A program made the position numbers and the translations under genes. 64,000 nucleotides of DNA from Paenibacillus solanacearum (GTDB lineage: Bacteria > Bacillota > Bacilli > Paenibacillales > NBRC-103111), in the NCBI RefSeq assembly GCF_910593845.1, contig NZ_CAJVAS010000001.1, positions 495,501 through 559,500 of the forward strand, written 5' to 3'. A model generated the notes under the pieces. That model had not been told where the DNA came from. It worked only from the letters and a program-made list of their open reading frames with translations, and made no database searches. Positions 41,945 to 51,771 of the stretch are shown in pieces. The stretch's first letter is position 1. The number at the start of each line of letters is the position of its first letter.

Positions 41945-43552
41945 ATGACTCGAAGGTTAATTGCTTTCCTGTCCGCTTTCATGGCGCTGGTTGTGCTGCT
42001 TTCCGGCTGCACCATTGACCGGGCGGAGAATGGGGGAGCGGATGCAGGAACGAAAGAGCTGGTGTATGCCACAGCGAAAGATATTAACGATATGAATCCG
42101 CATTTGTATGCGGGCTCCATGCCGGCGCAAGGGATCGTGTACGAATCGCTGGTGGAAAATACGGATCAAGGCATCAAGCCGCTGCTTGCGGAATCGTGGG
42201 ACATTTCCAAGGATGGTAAGGTGTATACCTTCCATTTGCGAAGCAACGTGCGGTTTCATGACGGAGAGCCGTTCAATGCCGAAGCCGTGAAGCGCAATAT
42301 CGATGCGGTACAGCGCAATGCCAGCAAGCATTCCTGGATCAAGCTGTCTTCCAAAATTGCGAGCTGCGATGTCGTCGATCATCAGACGGTTCGGCTTGTT
42401 CTGACGGAAGCCTATGATCCGGCCTTGCTGGAGCTGTCCATGACCCGGCCGTACGTGTTCCTTTCTCCGAAAAGCTTTATAAACGGGGAGACCAAGGATG
42501 GCGTGGCTGGCTACCACGGAACAGGGCCTTATAAGCTTGCCGAGCATAAAGTCGACCGGCATGCGGTTTTTGAAGCGAATGAGAGCTATTGGGGAGGGGC
42601 GCCCTCCATCAAGAAGATTACGGCCAAAGTGCTGCCGGCCGGTGAGACGACGTTCCTGGCGTTGAGTAAAGGGGAGGTCAACTTCGTCTTCACCGATGAC
42701 CGGGGCACAGACAGTCTCGATGTGGAAGCCATGAACAAGCTGGCACAATCGGGCAAATATCAGATTGTGCGGAGCGCAGCGATGAACACGAAGATGATTG
42801 TCGCCAACAGCAGCAAGCGCAATCATCCGGTGCATGAAACGGCGGTGCGGGAAGCGATATGGCTCGCGATCGACCGGGAGGCCATCAGCAAGCAAATTTT
42901 CCACGGCACCGAAGCTGCGGCTCACGAGCTGTTCTCGAGCAATGTCAATTACGCCGACGTCGCGTTGAAGCAGCGAAGCTACAATCCGGAATTGGCGGCA
43001 AAAATGCTAGGCGAAGCCGGCTGGACGATATCCAGCGGTCAAACGGCAAGAACGAAAAACGGGACTCCGTTAACGATGAAGCTGTATTATGACGCCCAGT
43101 CCTCTTCGCAAAAAACGGAAGCGGAGTTGATTCAGGCCAGTTTGAAAAAAATCGGGATCGGACTTGAGATCATCGGAGAGGAATCCACTTCGATCGCGAG
43201 CAGAAGATCCACGGGGGGTTATGATTTGCTGTTCAATCAAACATGGGGACTAGCCTATGATCCGCAGAGCACGATCGCCGCTTTTGCCACAAAATCTTCC
43301 TATTATTATACGACCGCCGGCATTGCGAAGGCGGAAGAGCTGTATAAGAAAATCGATCAGGTCATGACAACGATGGACGAGAAAACGCGAAAATCGTTAT
43401 ATGCGGATATATTGAGCATCGTGCATGACGAGGCGGTCTTTATCCCGCTTACGAACGGCAGCGTCACCGTCGTGGCGCCAAAGACGCTGCGGGGCCTCTC
43501 CTTCAAGCAGACGCAATTTGAACTGCCGTTTGAGCGAATGCGCTTTGAATAA
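41945..43552 (+). CDS. Nickel/opine-metallophore-binding lipoprotein (NikA/CntA-like)
   Basis: A 535-residue family-5 binding protein. The ATG at 41945 is eight bases after AAGGAGG; a GTG one codon earlier is possible. The lipobox is LSGC with the lipid-modified Cys at 22. The body closely follows NikA: DMNPHLYAGSMPAQGIVYESL, NGEPF-like HDGEPFNAEAVKRN, and GTGPYKL. CntA-type members bind metal-opine complexes rather than free nickel. The gene order of this operon favours the CntA reading. A general oligopeptide-binding protein is less likely. Confidence 0.85.
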   Translation: MTRRLIAFLSAFMALVVLLSGCTIDRAENGGADAGTKELVYATAKDINDMNPHLYAGSMPAQGIVYESLVENTDQGIKPLLAESWDISKDGKVYTFHLRSNVRFHDGEPFNAEAVKRNIDAVQRNASKHSWIKLSSKIASCDVVDHQTVRLVLTEAYDPALLELSMTRPYVFLSPKSFINGETKDGVAGYHGTGPYKLAEHKVDRHAVFEANESYWGGAPSIKKITAKVLPAGETTFLALSKGEVNFVFTDDRGTDSLDVEAMNKLAQSGKYQIVRSAAMNTKMIVANSSKRNHPVHETAVREAIWLAIDREAISKQIFHGTEAAAHELFSSNVNYADVALKQRSYNPELAAKMLGEAGWTISSGQTARTKNGTPLTMKLYYDAQSSSQKTEAELIQASLKKIGIGLEIIGEESTSIASRRSTGGYDLLFNQTWGLAYDPQSTIAAFATKSSYYYTTAGIAKAEELYKKIDQVMTTMDEKTRKSLYADILSIVHDEAVFIPLTNGSVTVVAPKTLRGLSFKQTQFELPFERMRFE

Positions 43553-43610
43553 TCCGATCTGCGAGTAACCCATGCAATTGTGAGATTCTTCTATTATAAA
43601 GGAGCAACCT

Positions 43611-44546
43611 ATGGGAAGTTATGTTATGAAACGGCTGCTGGTTTCCGTTCCCTTGCTTGCGGCTATCTCGTTCATCACGTTCCTCTTCGTACATCTGTCT
43701 CCGATGGACCCAGCCGAAGTGATCCTGCAGGCGCAGGGCGTTCCGCAAATCACGGGCGAGTTGATTGCGCAGACGAAGGCGGAGCTGGGCATGGACCGGC
43801 CTTTCCTGATTCGCTATATGAGCTGGCTGCTTGCCTGCCTGCAGCTTGATTTCGGAGAGTCGTACGTGACGGGACAACCGGTGTGGTCGCTGCTCGGCCC
43901 GGCTTTGCTGAACACGCTGAAGCTGACGCTGGCATCCGTCGCCGTCATCATTGCGATGTCGGTGGCGTTAGGCATGATTTGCGCACTGTACGAGGGAAAG
44001 CTGCTCGACCAATCGGTCAGGGGGGTATTCTTTTTCCTGACGTCGATGCCTTCGTACGGACTGGCCGCACTGCTGATCTGGTATTTCTCCGTGAAGCTGG
44101 ACTTGCTGCCGACAAGCGGAATGGATTCGTACGCCGGCTACATTTTGCCGGTTAGCGTCATCGCGATTGGATATGCGGGCGTTTATTTTCGAGTCGTTCG
44201 AAGCGCTATGCTCAGCCAGCTGCATGAAGAGTATGTTTGGTATGGCAGGGCTTGCGGATTAAAGGAGTTTACCATATTCGGAAATATGTTAAGAAACTCG
44301 ATGCAGGCAGCCATTTCGGTGTTTTGTATGGCCATTCCCGTCATTCTTGGAAGCACGGTCGTTGTGGAAAATGTGTTTGCTTGGCCCGGGCTAGGGAGCT
44401 TGAGTATCAAATCAATATTGAGCCGAGACTTTCCGGTCATTCAAGCCTACGTTCTCGTGCTGGCGGCGGCTTTCGTCTTCTTCAACGCTGCTGCGGATAT
44501 GATCCACGCGATGGTCAACCCGAAAGTCAGAAAGGAATCCCGATGA
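43611..44546 (+). CDS. ABC transporter permease (NikB/CntB-like)
   Basis: A 311-residue permease with about six membrane segments, starting at ATG 43611 after AAAGGAG. Its N-terminus (KRLLVSVPLLAAISFITFLF) and the segment RVVRSAMLSQLHEEYVWYGR, with AMLSQL acting as the ATPase-coupling loop, are typical of DppB/NikB. It forms the channel with the next gene, whose start overlaps its stop by four bases (ATGA). Confidence 0.9.
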   Translation: MGSYVMKRLLVSVPLLAAISFITFLFVHLSPMDPAEVILQAQGVPQITGELIAQTKAELGMDRPFLIRYMSWLLACLQLDFGESYVTGQPVWSLLGPALLNTLKLTLASVAVIIAMSVALGMICALYEGKLLDQSVRGVFFFLTSMPSYGLAALLIWYFSVKLDLLPTSGMDSYAGYILPVSVIAIGYAGVYFRVVRSAMLSQLHEEYVWYGRACGLKEFTIFGNMLRNSMQAAISVFCMAIPVILGSTVVVENVFAWPGLGSLSIKSILSRDFPVIQAYVLVLAAAFVFFNAAADMIHAMVNPKVRKESR

Positions 44547-45448
44547 AGCGATTCAAGTATGTCATGCAGGACAAGTTAGCTGCCGTTTCGTTATCAGTCC
44601 TGACGATCACCGTCATAGCCGGGCTGTTCGCTCCCTGGCTTGCGCCGCATCATCCCGAGGATGTACATATGGAGCTTCGCTATGCGGCTTCGTCCTGGGA
44701 ATATTGGCTGGGCAACGATCATCTCGGCCGATGCATCCTTTCCAGATTATTATACGGCATCCGACCCAGCGTGCTGTGGGTATTCGTTGCGTTGGCCGTC
44801 TCCGTATTATGCGGCGGCATCGCAGGCATTGCGGCCGGATACTTCAGAGGAAGAACGGATGCCGTCTTGATGCGAGCTTGCGATGTGATGCTTTCGTTCC
44901 CGGGATATGTCATGACGCTGGCCGTCATCGGAATTTTGGGCGTCGGGTTTGAGAATATTATCATCGCATTCTTGCTGTCCAAATGGGCCTGGTTCGCCCG
45001 GGTCATTCGAACGGCGGTCATGGCGTATGCCGAAGCGGACTATGTGAAGTTCTCCAAAGCGATCGGCGTCAGGGACGCGCACATTATCGCCAAGCACATT
45101 ATTCCTGCTGCGCTGCCCGAGATCGCTGTCATTTCCAGCAGCTCCTTCGGGTCGATGATATTGCAAATATCGGGTTTTTCCTTCCTCGGACTAGGCATTC
45201 AGGCGCCTCATGCGGAGTGGGGTATGATGCTGAATGAAGCGAGGGCAGTGATGTTCTCAAGGCCGGAGATGCTGCTTGCGCCAGGTGTCGCCGTCATTGT
45301 AGTCGTCTCGGCCGTCAATTTTTTGTCGGATGCGCTCCAGGTTGCGCTGGACCCCAAGCTCATGTCCTCCAGACAGAAGCAGCCATTGCCAGCAGCGGTG
45401 ATGACCAGCGGGCTTCACGGAAAAGAAAGAGGGGGCATGGTCGGATGA
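44543..45448 (+). CDS. ABC transporter permease (NikC/CntC-like)
   Basis: A 301-residue permease with about six membrane segments, beginning at the ATG of the ATGA overlap (44543). The coupling loop is in RVIRTAVMAYAEADYVKFSKA. The DppC/NikC marks KYVMQDKLAAVSL and LGTDHLGR-like LGNDHLGRCILSRLLYG are present. It is translationally coupled on both sides. Confidence 0.9.
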   Translation: MKRFKYVMQDKLAAVSLSVLTITVIAGLFAPWLAPHHPEDVHMELRYAASSWEYWLGNDHLGRCILSRLLYGIRPSVLWVFVALAVSVLCGGIAGIAAGYFRGRTDAVLMRACDVMLSFPGYVMTLAVIGILGVGFENIIIAFLLSKWAWFARVIRTAVMAYAEADYVKFSKAIGVRDAHIIAKHIIPAALPEIAVISSSSFGSMILQISGFSFLGLGIQAPHAEWGMMLNEARAVMFSRPEMLLAPGVAVIVVVSAVNFLSDALQVALDPKLMSSRQKQPLPAAVMTSGLHGKERGGMVG

Positions 45449-46269
45449 CAAGCTTGCTGGAAGTCGAGGCGTTGAGCATTTGGGACAGCCGAACCGGGAA
45501 CGTCATTATTCCCGGCAATTCGTTTCAAGTAAGAGAGGGAAGCTGTCTTGCTATCGTAGGGGAGAGCGGCAGCGGAAAGTCGGTTACGGGCCGGGCGATT
45601 GTAAGATTGAATAAGACATCCCTGCGCCAATCCGGCCGTATTTGGTTTAACGGCGAAAACTTGGCCGAGCTTTCCGAGCAGGACATGAGAAAAAAACGGG
45701 GGAAATCGATCGGCATGATCTGGCAGCATGGCATGCGGGCATTCGACCCCTCCCGCGTGATCGGAGTTCATCTAAGGGAGACGCTGGCCGGGCATTTCGG
45801 CTGGAGCCGGGACGTCATCACGGACCGCATGAAAACGGCCATGGAAAGCGTAATGCTAAAAAATCCGGTCGAGGTGATGAATAAATACCCGCATCAGCTG
45901 TCGGGCGGCATGCTGCAGCGCATCATGATCGCGCTGGCTCTCGTGCTTCAGCCTGAGCTCGTTATTGCGGATGAGCCCACGGCTGCGCTCGATACGGTCT
46001 CGCAATTCGAAGTCGTCGAGCAGTTTATCCGCTTGCGGGAAAGGATGGACTGCGCACTGATCTTTATTTCCCATGATCTGGGCATTGTCAAAAAGCTGGC
46101 CGATGACGTTCTGGTCATGAAGAGCGGAGAAATCGTGGAAAGAGGGACGGTGCAAGCGATATGGTCCGGCGCTGCACATGAATATACGCGGCATCTGGTT
46201 ACTTCTAGGCAGGCGCTGAATGATCATTATAAGCGAATGACGGGAGGCGGTCGCGATGCTGAACGTTGA
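45445..46269 (+). CDS. ABC transporter ATPase (NikD/CntD-like)
   Basis: A 274-residue ATPase whose ATG overlaps the preceding stop by four bases. Walker A is GESGSGKSV, the signature LSGGMLQRI, Walker B LVIADEPTAALD, and the switch His in FISHDLGIV. It powers import with the second ATPase, whose start lies 14 bases before its stop. Confidence 0.92.
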   Translation: MTSLLEVEALSIWDSRTGNVIIPGNSFQVREGSCLAIVGESGSGKSVTGRAIVRLNKTSLRQSGRIWFNGENLAELSEQDMRKKRGKSIGMIWQHGMRAFDPSRVIGVHLRETLAGHFGWSRDVITDRMKTAMESVMLKNPVEVMNKYPHQLSGGMLQRIMIALALVLQPELVIADEPTAALDTVSQFEVVEQFIRLRERMDCALIFISHDLGIVKKLADDVLVMKSGEIVERGTVQAIWSGAAHEYTRHLVTSRQALNDHYKRMTGGGRDAER

Positions 46270-46999
46270 TGGAGTGAGCAAATCATACAGGCAAGGCGGG
46301 TTCTTCTCATCGAAGCGGCAGCTTGTGCTCGATGACATCAGCTTTGCGATGAGCAAGGGGGAATGTCTTGGCATCATCGGGGAAAGCGGAAGCGGCAAAT
46401 CGACACTGGGACGCATTCTGCTGGGCATCGAACAGCCGGATCGGGGAACCGTCGTCGTGGCGGGAAAGCGTGCGGAGGATCGGCGCGGGCACGCGGGAAG
46501 CTTAAGCGCCGTATTCCAGGACTATACCTCCTCTATCAATCCGTATTACACGGTGGAGGAAGCGATGATGGAGCCGCTTGCGATGCGCTGTCGCGACCGG
46601 CAGCGTCAGTCGCGCGAGATCGATCTGCTGCTGCGGCAGGTCGGGCTCAATCCCTCCTACCGCACCAAGTACCCTCACGAGCTCTCGGGGGGTGAGGCGC
46701 AGCGGGTATGCATCGCGAGGGCGGTTGCGGTTCAGCCGGAGTGCATATTGCTCGACGAGGCGGTCAGCTCGCTGGACGGAGCGGTTCAAGTGCAGGTGCT
46801 CGAGCTGTTGAAACGACTGAAGACCGAATACGGCATTGGGTATATCTTCATTACCCACGATATCCAAGCTGCGGCTTACATGTGCGATCGGATCCTGTTT
46901 CTCCACAATGGCCGGATCGAAGAAACGGTGCCGGTCGAGCAGCTCAAGCTCGTCCGATCGGCATATGCCAAAAAGCTGCTGCGGATGGTTATTGCTTGA
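46256..46999 (+). CDS. ABC transporter ATPase (NikE/CntF-like)
   Basis: A 247-residue ATPase, start ATG 46256 inside the end of the previous gene. Walker A GESGSGKSTLG, signature LSGGEAQRV, Walker B CILLDEAVSSLD, switch His in FITHDIQAA. It completes the two-permease, two-ATPase nickel/opine-type importer. Confidence 0.92.
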   Translation: MLNVDGVSKSYRQGGFFSSKRQLVLDDISFAMSKGECLGIIGESGSGKSTLGRILLGIEQPDRGTVVVAGKRAEDRRGHAGSLSAVFQDYTSSINPYYTVEEAMMEPLAMRCRDRQRQSREIDLLLRQVGLNPSYRTKYPHELSGGEAQRVCIARAVAVQPECILLDEAVSSLDGAVQVQVLELLKRLKTEYGIGYIFITHDIQAAAYMCDRILFLHNGRIEETVPVEQLKLVRSAYAKKLLRMVIA

Positions 47000-47048
47000 G
47001 GATTCAGGAGATGACCGGCATGTTAATGTGAGGATGAAAGGAGCGGAA

Positions 47049-48236
47049 GTGTTGAACGTGGCGTGGTCATGGCCGTTTTTGCGGTTATATGTTTTGACAT
47101 TACTATATTTTAGCGCGAACGCGATGCTCAACGTCATTATACCTTTGAAGGGAGCGTCGCTCGGTGCATCGAATACGGCGATTGGCATCGTCATGGGCGC
47201 CTATTTATGTACGACCATGTGCTTTCGGCCGTGGGCGGGCCAAGTGATTCATAAGCATGGGCCGATCAAGGTGCTTCGCATCATTTTGGTGATCAATGGC
47301 TTCGCCTTACTGCTATATCCTTTTACCGGATTGGGCGGGTATGCGGTCGCACGCATACTGCAAGGCGTGTGCACAGCGTTCTTCTCGATGGCTTTGCAGC
47401 TCGGCATTATCGACGCGCTGCCGGATAAAGACCGGTCTCAGGGCATCTCGCTTTACTCCTTATGCTCGTACATGCCAGGATTATTCGGCCCGCTGCTGGC
47501 GCTAAGCATGTGGGGATCGGACCGCATGCATTACTTTACGGTGGCCATGATCGCCATCGCTGTCAGTACGGGAGCTGTCGGCTACAGCGCGCAGATGAGC
47601 AGCGAACCGTCTCGGCCTGCCGCACAGAAGACAGGGCAGGGGGATATGATGTTCAAGTCGTTCAGCCGGCTCATCCGCAATCGCCAGTGGTGCCGGTGCA
47701 GCCTGCTGATGCTTGTCGCATCGATTGTTTTTGGCGCGGTTACGACATTTATTCCGCTCTATGCCGGACAGATCGAGAGCGGCAACGCAGGGATGTATCT
47801 CATGCTTCAGGCGGGCACGGTCGTTCTGGCCCGGCTGGCGCTACGCAAAAAAATCCCTTCGGACGGGCACTGGCACGCTTCATGGATCATAGGGATTATG
47901 CTTCTGTTGACCGCTGCGGCGCTAAGTCTGAGCGGCGCTTTAACGGCGGGCGCCGTTTGGTTGTACCTCGGCGCCGTTCTCATGGGTTTCGCGCAGGCGC
48001 TGCTCTATCCGATATTAACGACGTATTTGACATTTGTTCTGCCGCCGGCAGACCGTAATGTCATGATCGGCTGGTTTATCGCCATGGCGGATATGGGCGT
48101 TTCGCTGGGCAGCCTTGTCATGGGCCTGATCGCGGACCACACTTCCTACTCGGCGATGTATCTTCTATGCGCCGGACTGGGCGCAGCGATGGTCATCGTG
48201 GCCTATGAACGGCGGCGTCCTACGCTGCGAACATAA
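47049..48236 (+). CDS. MFS transporter, probable metallophore exporter (CntE-like)
   Basis: A transporter of about 395 residues with some twelve membrane segments (LRLYVLTLLYFSANAM, MFKSFSRLIRNRQWCRC loop near the middle). I suggest GTG 47049 (or TTG 47052) because AAAGGAG lies just before them; ATG 47034 is in frame but poorly placed. Its position immediately after the NikE/CntF-like gene matches Staphylococcus cntE, the staphylopine exporter. It therefore probably exports an opine-type metallophore or related compound. No biosynthesis gene is nearby, so a metal-independent drug exporter remains possible. Confidence 0.7.
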   Translation: MLNVAWSWPFLRLYVLTLLYFSANAMLNVIIPLKGASLGASNTAIGIVMGAYLCTTMCFRPWAGQVIHKHGPIKVLRIILVINGFALLLYPFTGLGGYAVARILQGVCTAFFSMALQLGIIDALPDKDRSQGISLYSLCSYMPGLFGPLLALSMWGSDRMHYFTVAMIAIAVSTGAVGYSAQMSSEPSRPAAQKTGQGDMMFKSFSRLIRNRQWCRCSLLMLVASIVFGAVTTFIPLYAGQIESGNAGMYLMLQAGTVVLARLALRKKIPSDGHWHASWIIGIMLLLTAAALSLSGALTAGAVWLYLGAVLMGFAQALLYPILTTYLTFVLPPADRNVMIGWFIAMADMGVSLGSLVMGLIADHTSYSAMYLLCAGLGAAMVIVAYERRRPTLRT

Positions 48237-48562
48237 ATATATTAATTTCATTAATAATAAACTATATTAATCATTAATCGAATTAATAAAATAAACTGTC
48301 GAAATTCCGCACTTTCCTTGATATTGATTATCCAAGCCGTCCGGCAACGCGTGAAGGCGTGAACCGTCATCGCCGCTATCTTTGAACGAACAACCGCCTT
48401 CGGAAAGAGCTGTTCTCGCTTGTCCGATGCTGAGGAAGGACATTCGATATTACATAACGATTTCCCAATCCGGCGCTGCTGCTGTATAATCGTATTTATA
48501 TTCAAATATTTGATTATTTGATAAGAGAAGAAAGTTATAAATACGATAAGGAGCGGATGCGA
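48237..48562. other. 326-bp AT-rich intergenic region after the metallophore operon
   Basis: It begins with five ATTAAT copies (48241-48287). Further on lies a TATAAT (48485-48490) and a 12-base palindrome (48502-48513), the likely promoter region of the Cys-rich gene. No clear terminator for the operon was found. Confidence 0.5.
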
Positions 48563-49207
48563 ATGCCGGGTTTTACGGACAACGATATTTCACGTCAAGT
48601 TTCGCTATCCCCTCAAGGATCGTCCTCCTCCGTACAAGTCAGCAGACAGGCCGTTATTTCGATGGGGATTCATGCGCTGCATGAAATAGGGTCCGATTCC
48701 ATATGCCATGTTTGCATTGCTAATGGAGGCTCCTGCTGTCAGGGATGCCGTTATCTTGCGGACGGTATTGGATGTCAACAGCGGAATACAAGCTGTACGG
48801 CTTGGTTATGCGGATTTCTCAAGCTTTTTTTATATGAAACCGGCTTGTTGAACACATGGTACGACTTTTGGGACCAGGTCCCCGGTCAAGATTTTCGTGT
48901 CGATTTCACGCCGGAAGTGATGAATGTGACGAAGCCGCTGCAGCTGCCTCAGCTTCATCGCTTGAGCGAGGCGCTTGCCGCGGATCTTCACGAGCTGGCC
49001 CGCTCGCATATTGCCATTGGATTTATTCTTACTCTTCGCGAAAAAATCGACAAGCAGCTGGACGAGCTTGAACATTGCCGCCATAGTCGGCACAAGACCA
49101 ATCAGGTGAAACGAAACATTCGCATATTGTCGAGTCCGTTTCACCGCTTTCACAAGGAGCTGGATGAATATCGGCAGCAAGCATCCTGGTCGACAAACTT
49201 CCCGTGA
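48563..49207 (+). CDS. Cys-rich protein of unknown function
   Basis: A 214-residue cytoplasmic protein not recognised. The ATG at 48563 is nine bases after AAGGAG. Residues about 48-82 contain a dense cysteine array (CHVCIANGGSCCQGC then GCQQRNTSCTAWLC) that could bind zinc or an iron-sulfur cluster, somewhat like the YkgJ-type cysteine clusters. The C-terminal half is helical, with HCRHSRHK near residue 173. It follows the zinc-controlled operon but is separated by an AT-rich promoter region, so a metal link is only a guess. Confidence 0.55.
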   Translation: MPGFTDNDISRQVSLSPQGSSSSVQVSRQAVISMGIHALHEIGSDSICHVCIANGGSCCQGCRYLADGIGCQQRNTSCTAWLCGFLKLFLYETGLLNTWYDFWDQVPGQDFRVDFTPEVMNVTKPLQLPQLHRLSEALAADLHELARSHIAIGFILTLREKIDKQLDELEHCRHSRHKTNQVKRNIRILSSPFHRFHKELDEYRQQASWSTNFP

Positions 49208-49476
49208 GTATGGGCGGGAAGGGCGGGCCGCATGCTGAGCGGAGCTTCGGTGCGATGAAGAAACACGCGGACTCGTTCAAGCGTGTCGCACGCACAAAAC
49301 GGTATGGACGCAGCCTGCGCTCATCGTTTAGGATAACACTAGGAGCTAAGGAGATATCTTCCCATCACAGTTAATTGCCCATAGAAGAAAGCGTTCTCGC
49401 TCTGAAATGATCGCCTTAGGCCGCGCCGGACAAGTCCGTCTATGCCTGGAGCGAAGAGAAAGGATCGGGTACAAGG

Positions 49477-51771
49477 ATGAAAATGCGCCGGTCAACGTAT
49501 TTCCACAAGCTGATCGTCTACGCGATCTGCCTCATCACGTTCCCCATGGTCACGCTCGGCGTATTCTCATATCTGCTATCTTCCCGGACCGTTCAGCAGA
49601 AAGTAAACGACGGCGCGCTGCAAATGCTGCTGCAAATGCAGCAGCGCGTCGAACAAAGCTTGCGGACGGCGGACAACGCGCTGACGCAGTTCACGGTACA
49701 GCCGTCGGTGCTCAGGCTGCTGACCGAGGACGTTACCGATGGGAGTCGGAGCGACAATGCCGCCCTGATCGACGGGCTGCAGGAAGGGCTGCGGGGCATT
49801 CAGCTGTCCGATCTTCGCGTCGCGGACGTGCAGTTCATACAGCTGCGCGACAGGTGGAAAATGTCCGGCGGCGGATACGAGCCGTTCGGACCGCTCGAGC
49901 CGGACTGGAAGCAAATGTACGGCGACCGCCCGGGATCGTATTGGACGATTAGCAGCCGGACGATCGATTTCGTCAGAACGCTGCCGATCAGCTCGCCGGA
50001 ACCGACCGCGATGATCATGTTCCGGGTGCCGTACGGGGAACTGCGCAAATATATGTTCACGCATCCTGAGCTTGGCGAACCGTTCATCATCGACGATTCG
50101 CTGCGCGTCGTCGCGCATACGGATCATTGGACCCGCGTCGGCACGTCCGCGGCTTCGATGCCGTACGCCCGGCAGCTGCTTGATTCCGAATCAGACAGCG
50201 GATTGTTCAAGACGCAGCTCGACGGCGAGCCGTACAACGTGATCTACAGCAAGTCGGCTTACAATGGCTGGATGTATGTGTCGCTCGTATCGGTCACGGC
50301 GATGACGCGCGAATCCGAAACGATCAAGTGGGTGACGGTAGCGGCCGGTGCGGTCTTCCTGCTGATCGGTGCGGCCGTTTCGCTTCTTGGCGCTAGGCGG
50401 TTGTACGGGCCGGTACGGAAGCTTTATGAGAGCGTGTTCCAGCCGGCGAATGGCGAAGCGGGCAGTGGAGGCGATATTCCCGCGAGCGGCAAAGACGAAC
50501 TGCAGCTGATCGGAGAGCGGGTACAGGCTCAACTGCATAACCAAAAAGAGATGAGCCGCGAGCTGAAAAGCCAGCGCAGCCGGCTGCAGCATTTTTTCTT
50601 GCTCAAGCTGTACTTGGGACAGACGGACGGAAGCGAGAGGGCGCCATACGAGGCCGAAGCTTCACGGCAGTGGAAGGCGATGAGCGTGCTTGTGCTGCAG
50701 ATCGATTCGCTCGAGAACACGGGCTACGCGGAACAGGACAAGGAGCTCTTGCTGTTCGCCGTAACGAATATTATAGCGGAGATCGTGCCGCAGCACGAAC
50801 GGCTGCTGGAACCGATCGTCATGGGCCAATCCCAGGTAACGCTTGTGGGCAGCCCGCTGGCGGACGAGCAGGCGTACAGCGCCTGGCTGGACGGAGCAGC
50901 CAAGCTGATCCGCGAGACGGTCAAGCAATACTTGCGGCTGCCGGTCAGCATTGGCGTCAGCAGTCCGTTCCGCTCGCTCAGCGAAGCCGGAAGAGGGTAC
51001 AAGGAGGCCGGAGAGGCGCTGCAGTATCGGATCAAACTCGGTCTTGAAGCGGTCGTCCATATCGGAGACGTTCAGCCGGACCGGTCGCTCGTGCCGGAAT
51101 ACCCGGAGAAGGTGAAGAGCGAGCTGATCGAAGCGGTCCGCATGTGCGAAGGAGAGCGGGCTTACGGCTTGCTGGAGCAGTTTACACGGGAGCTGTTCGC
51201 CGCGCCGTTGTCGCATCGCCAGTACCAGATGCTGATGATTGCGCTGCTAACTGACCTGCTGCGCGTACTTCAGGAGTACGAGGGCGTGCTGCAGTCGTTA
51301 TACGAGGAGGAGAAGTCGCTCTACGATAAGCTGTTCGAGTTGAAAACGTCTGCGGAGATGACCGAGTGGCTGTACCAGTCCGTCTTGATGCCGGCGATCC
51401 GCTTGATGGAGGAGCGGAAGAACAAGCAGCATCGGGGCATTACGGACGAGCTGCTGCGCATGATCGAGAACGAATACGACAGTCCGCTGACGATCGAGAG
51501 CTGCGCGTTCCGGATTCATTATCACCCGGATTACGTCAGACATGTGTTCCGCAAAGAGATGGGCATGCCGTTCTCCGATTACTTGGCCCAATTCAGGCTG
51601 CAGATGGCCAAATCGTGGCTGACGGGAACCGATATGCGCATCGCGGACATTGCGGAAAAGCTGCAATATACGAACGCGCAAAATTTCATCCGCTATTTCC
51701 GCAAGATGGAAGGCATGACCCCGGGCCAATACCGGGACAGCCGAGGCGCCGGAGCGCAGGGGAGCCTGTGA
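49477..51771 (+). CDS. Membrane-bound AraC-family regulator of the second glycan patch
   Basis: A 764-residue regulator starting at ATG 49477 (an ATG two codons later is also plausible). TM segments at about 12-34 and 285-305 enclose an extracellular sensor of about 250 residues. The C-terminus has the AraC pair (LTIESCAFRIHYHPDYVRHVF and IADIAEKLQYTNAQNFIRYF). It stands upstream of an orphan binding lipoprotein and two secreted beta-helix proteins and would activate them in response to extracellular sugar, by analogy with the regulator at 27638. Confidence 0.87.
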   Translation: MKMRRSTYFHKLIVYAICLITFPMVTLGVFSYLLSSRTVQQKVNDGALQMLLQMQQRVEQSLRTADNALTQFTVQPSVLRLLTEDVTDGSRSDNAALIDGLQEGLRGIQLSDLRVADVQFIQLRDRWKMSGGGYEPFGPLEPDWKQMYGDRPGSYWTISSRTIDFVRTLPISSPEPTAMIMFRVPYGELRKYMFTHPELGEPFIIDDSLRVVAHTDHWTRVGTSAASMPYARQLLDSESDSGLFKTQLDGEPYNVIYSKSAYNGWMYVSLVSVTAMTRESETIKWVTVAAGAVFLLIGAAVSLLGARRLYGPVRKLYESVFQPANGEAGSGGDIPASGKDELQLIGERVQAQLHNQKEMSRELKSQRSRLQHFFLLKLYLGQTDGSERAPYEAEASRQWKAMSVLVLQIDSLENTGYAEQDKELLLFAVTNIIAEIVPQHERLLEPIVMGQSQVTLVGSPLADEQAYSAWLDGAAKLIRETVKQYLRLPVSIGVSSPFRSLSEAGRGYKEAGEALQYRIKLGLEAVVHIGDVQPDRSLVPEYPEKVKSELIEAVRMCEGERAYGLLEQFTRELFAAPLSHRQYQMLMIALLTDLLRVLQEYEGVLQSLYEEEKSLYDKLFELKTSAEMTEWLYQSVLMPAIRLMEERKNKQHRGITDELLRMIENEYDSPLTIESCAFRIHYHPDYVRHVFRKEMGMPFSDYLAQFRLQMAKSWLTGTDMRIADIAEKLQYTNAQNFIRYFRKMEGMTPGQYRDSRGAGAQGSL

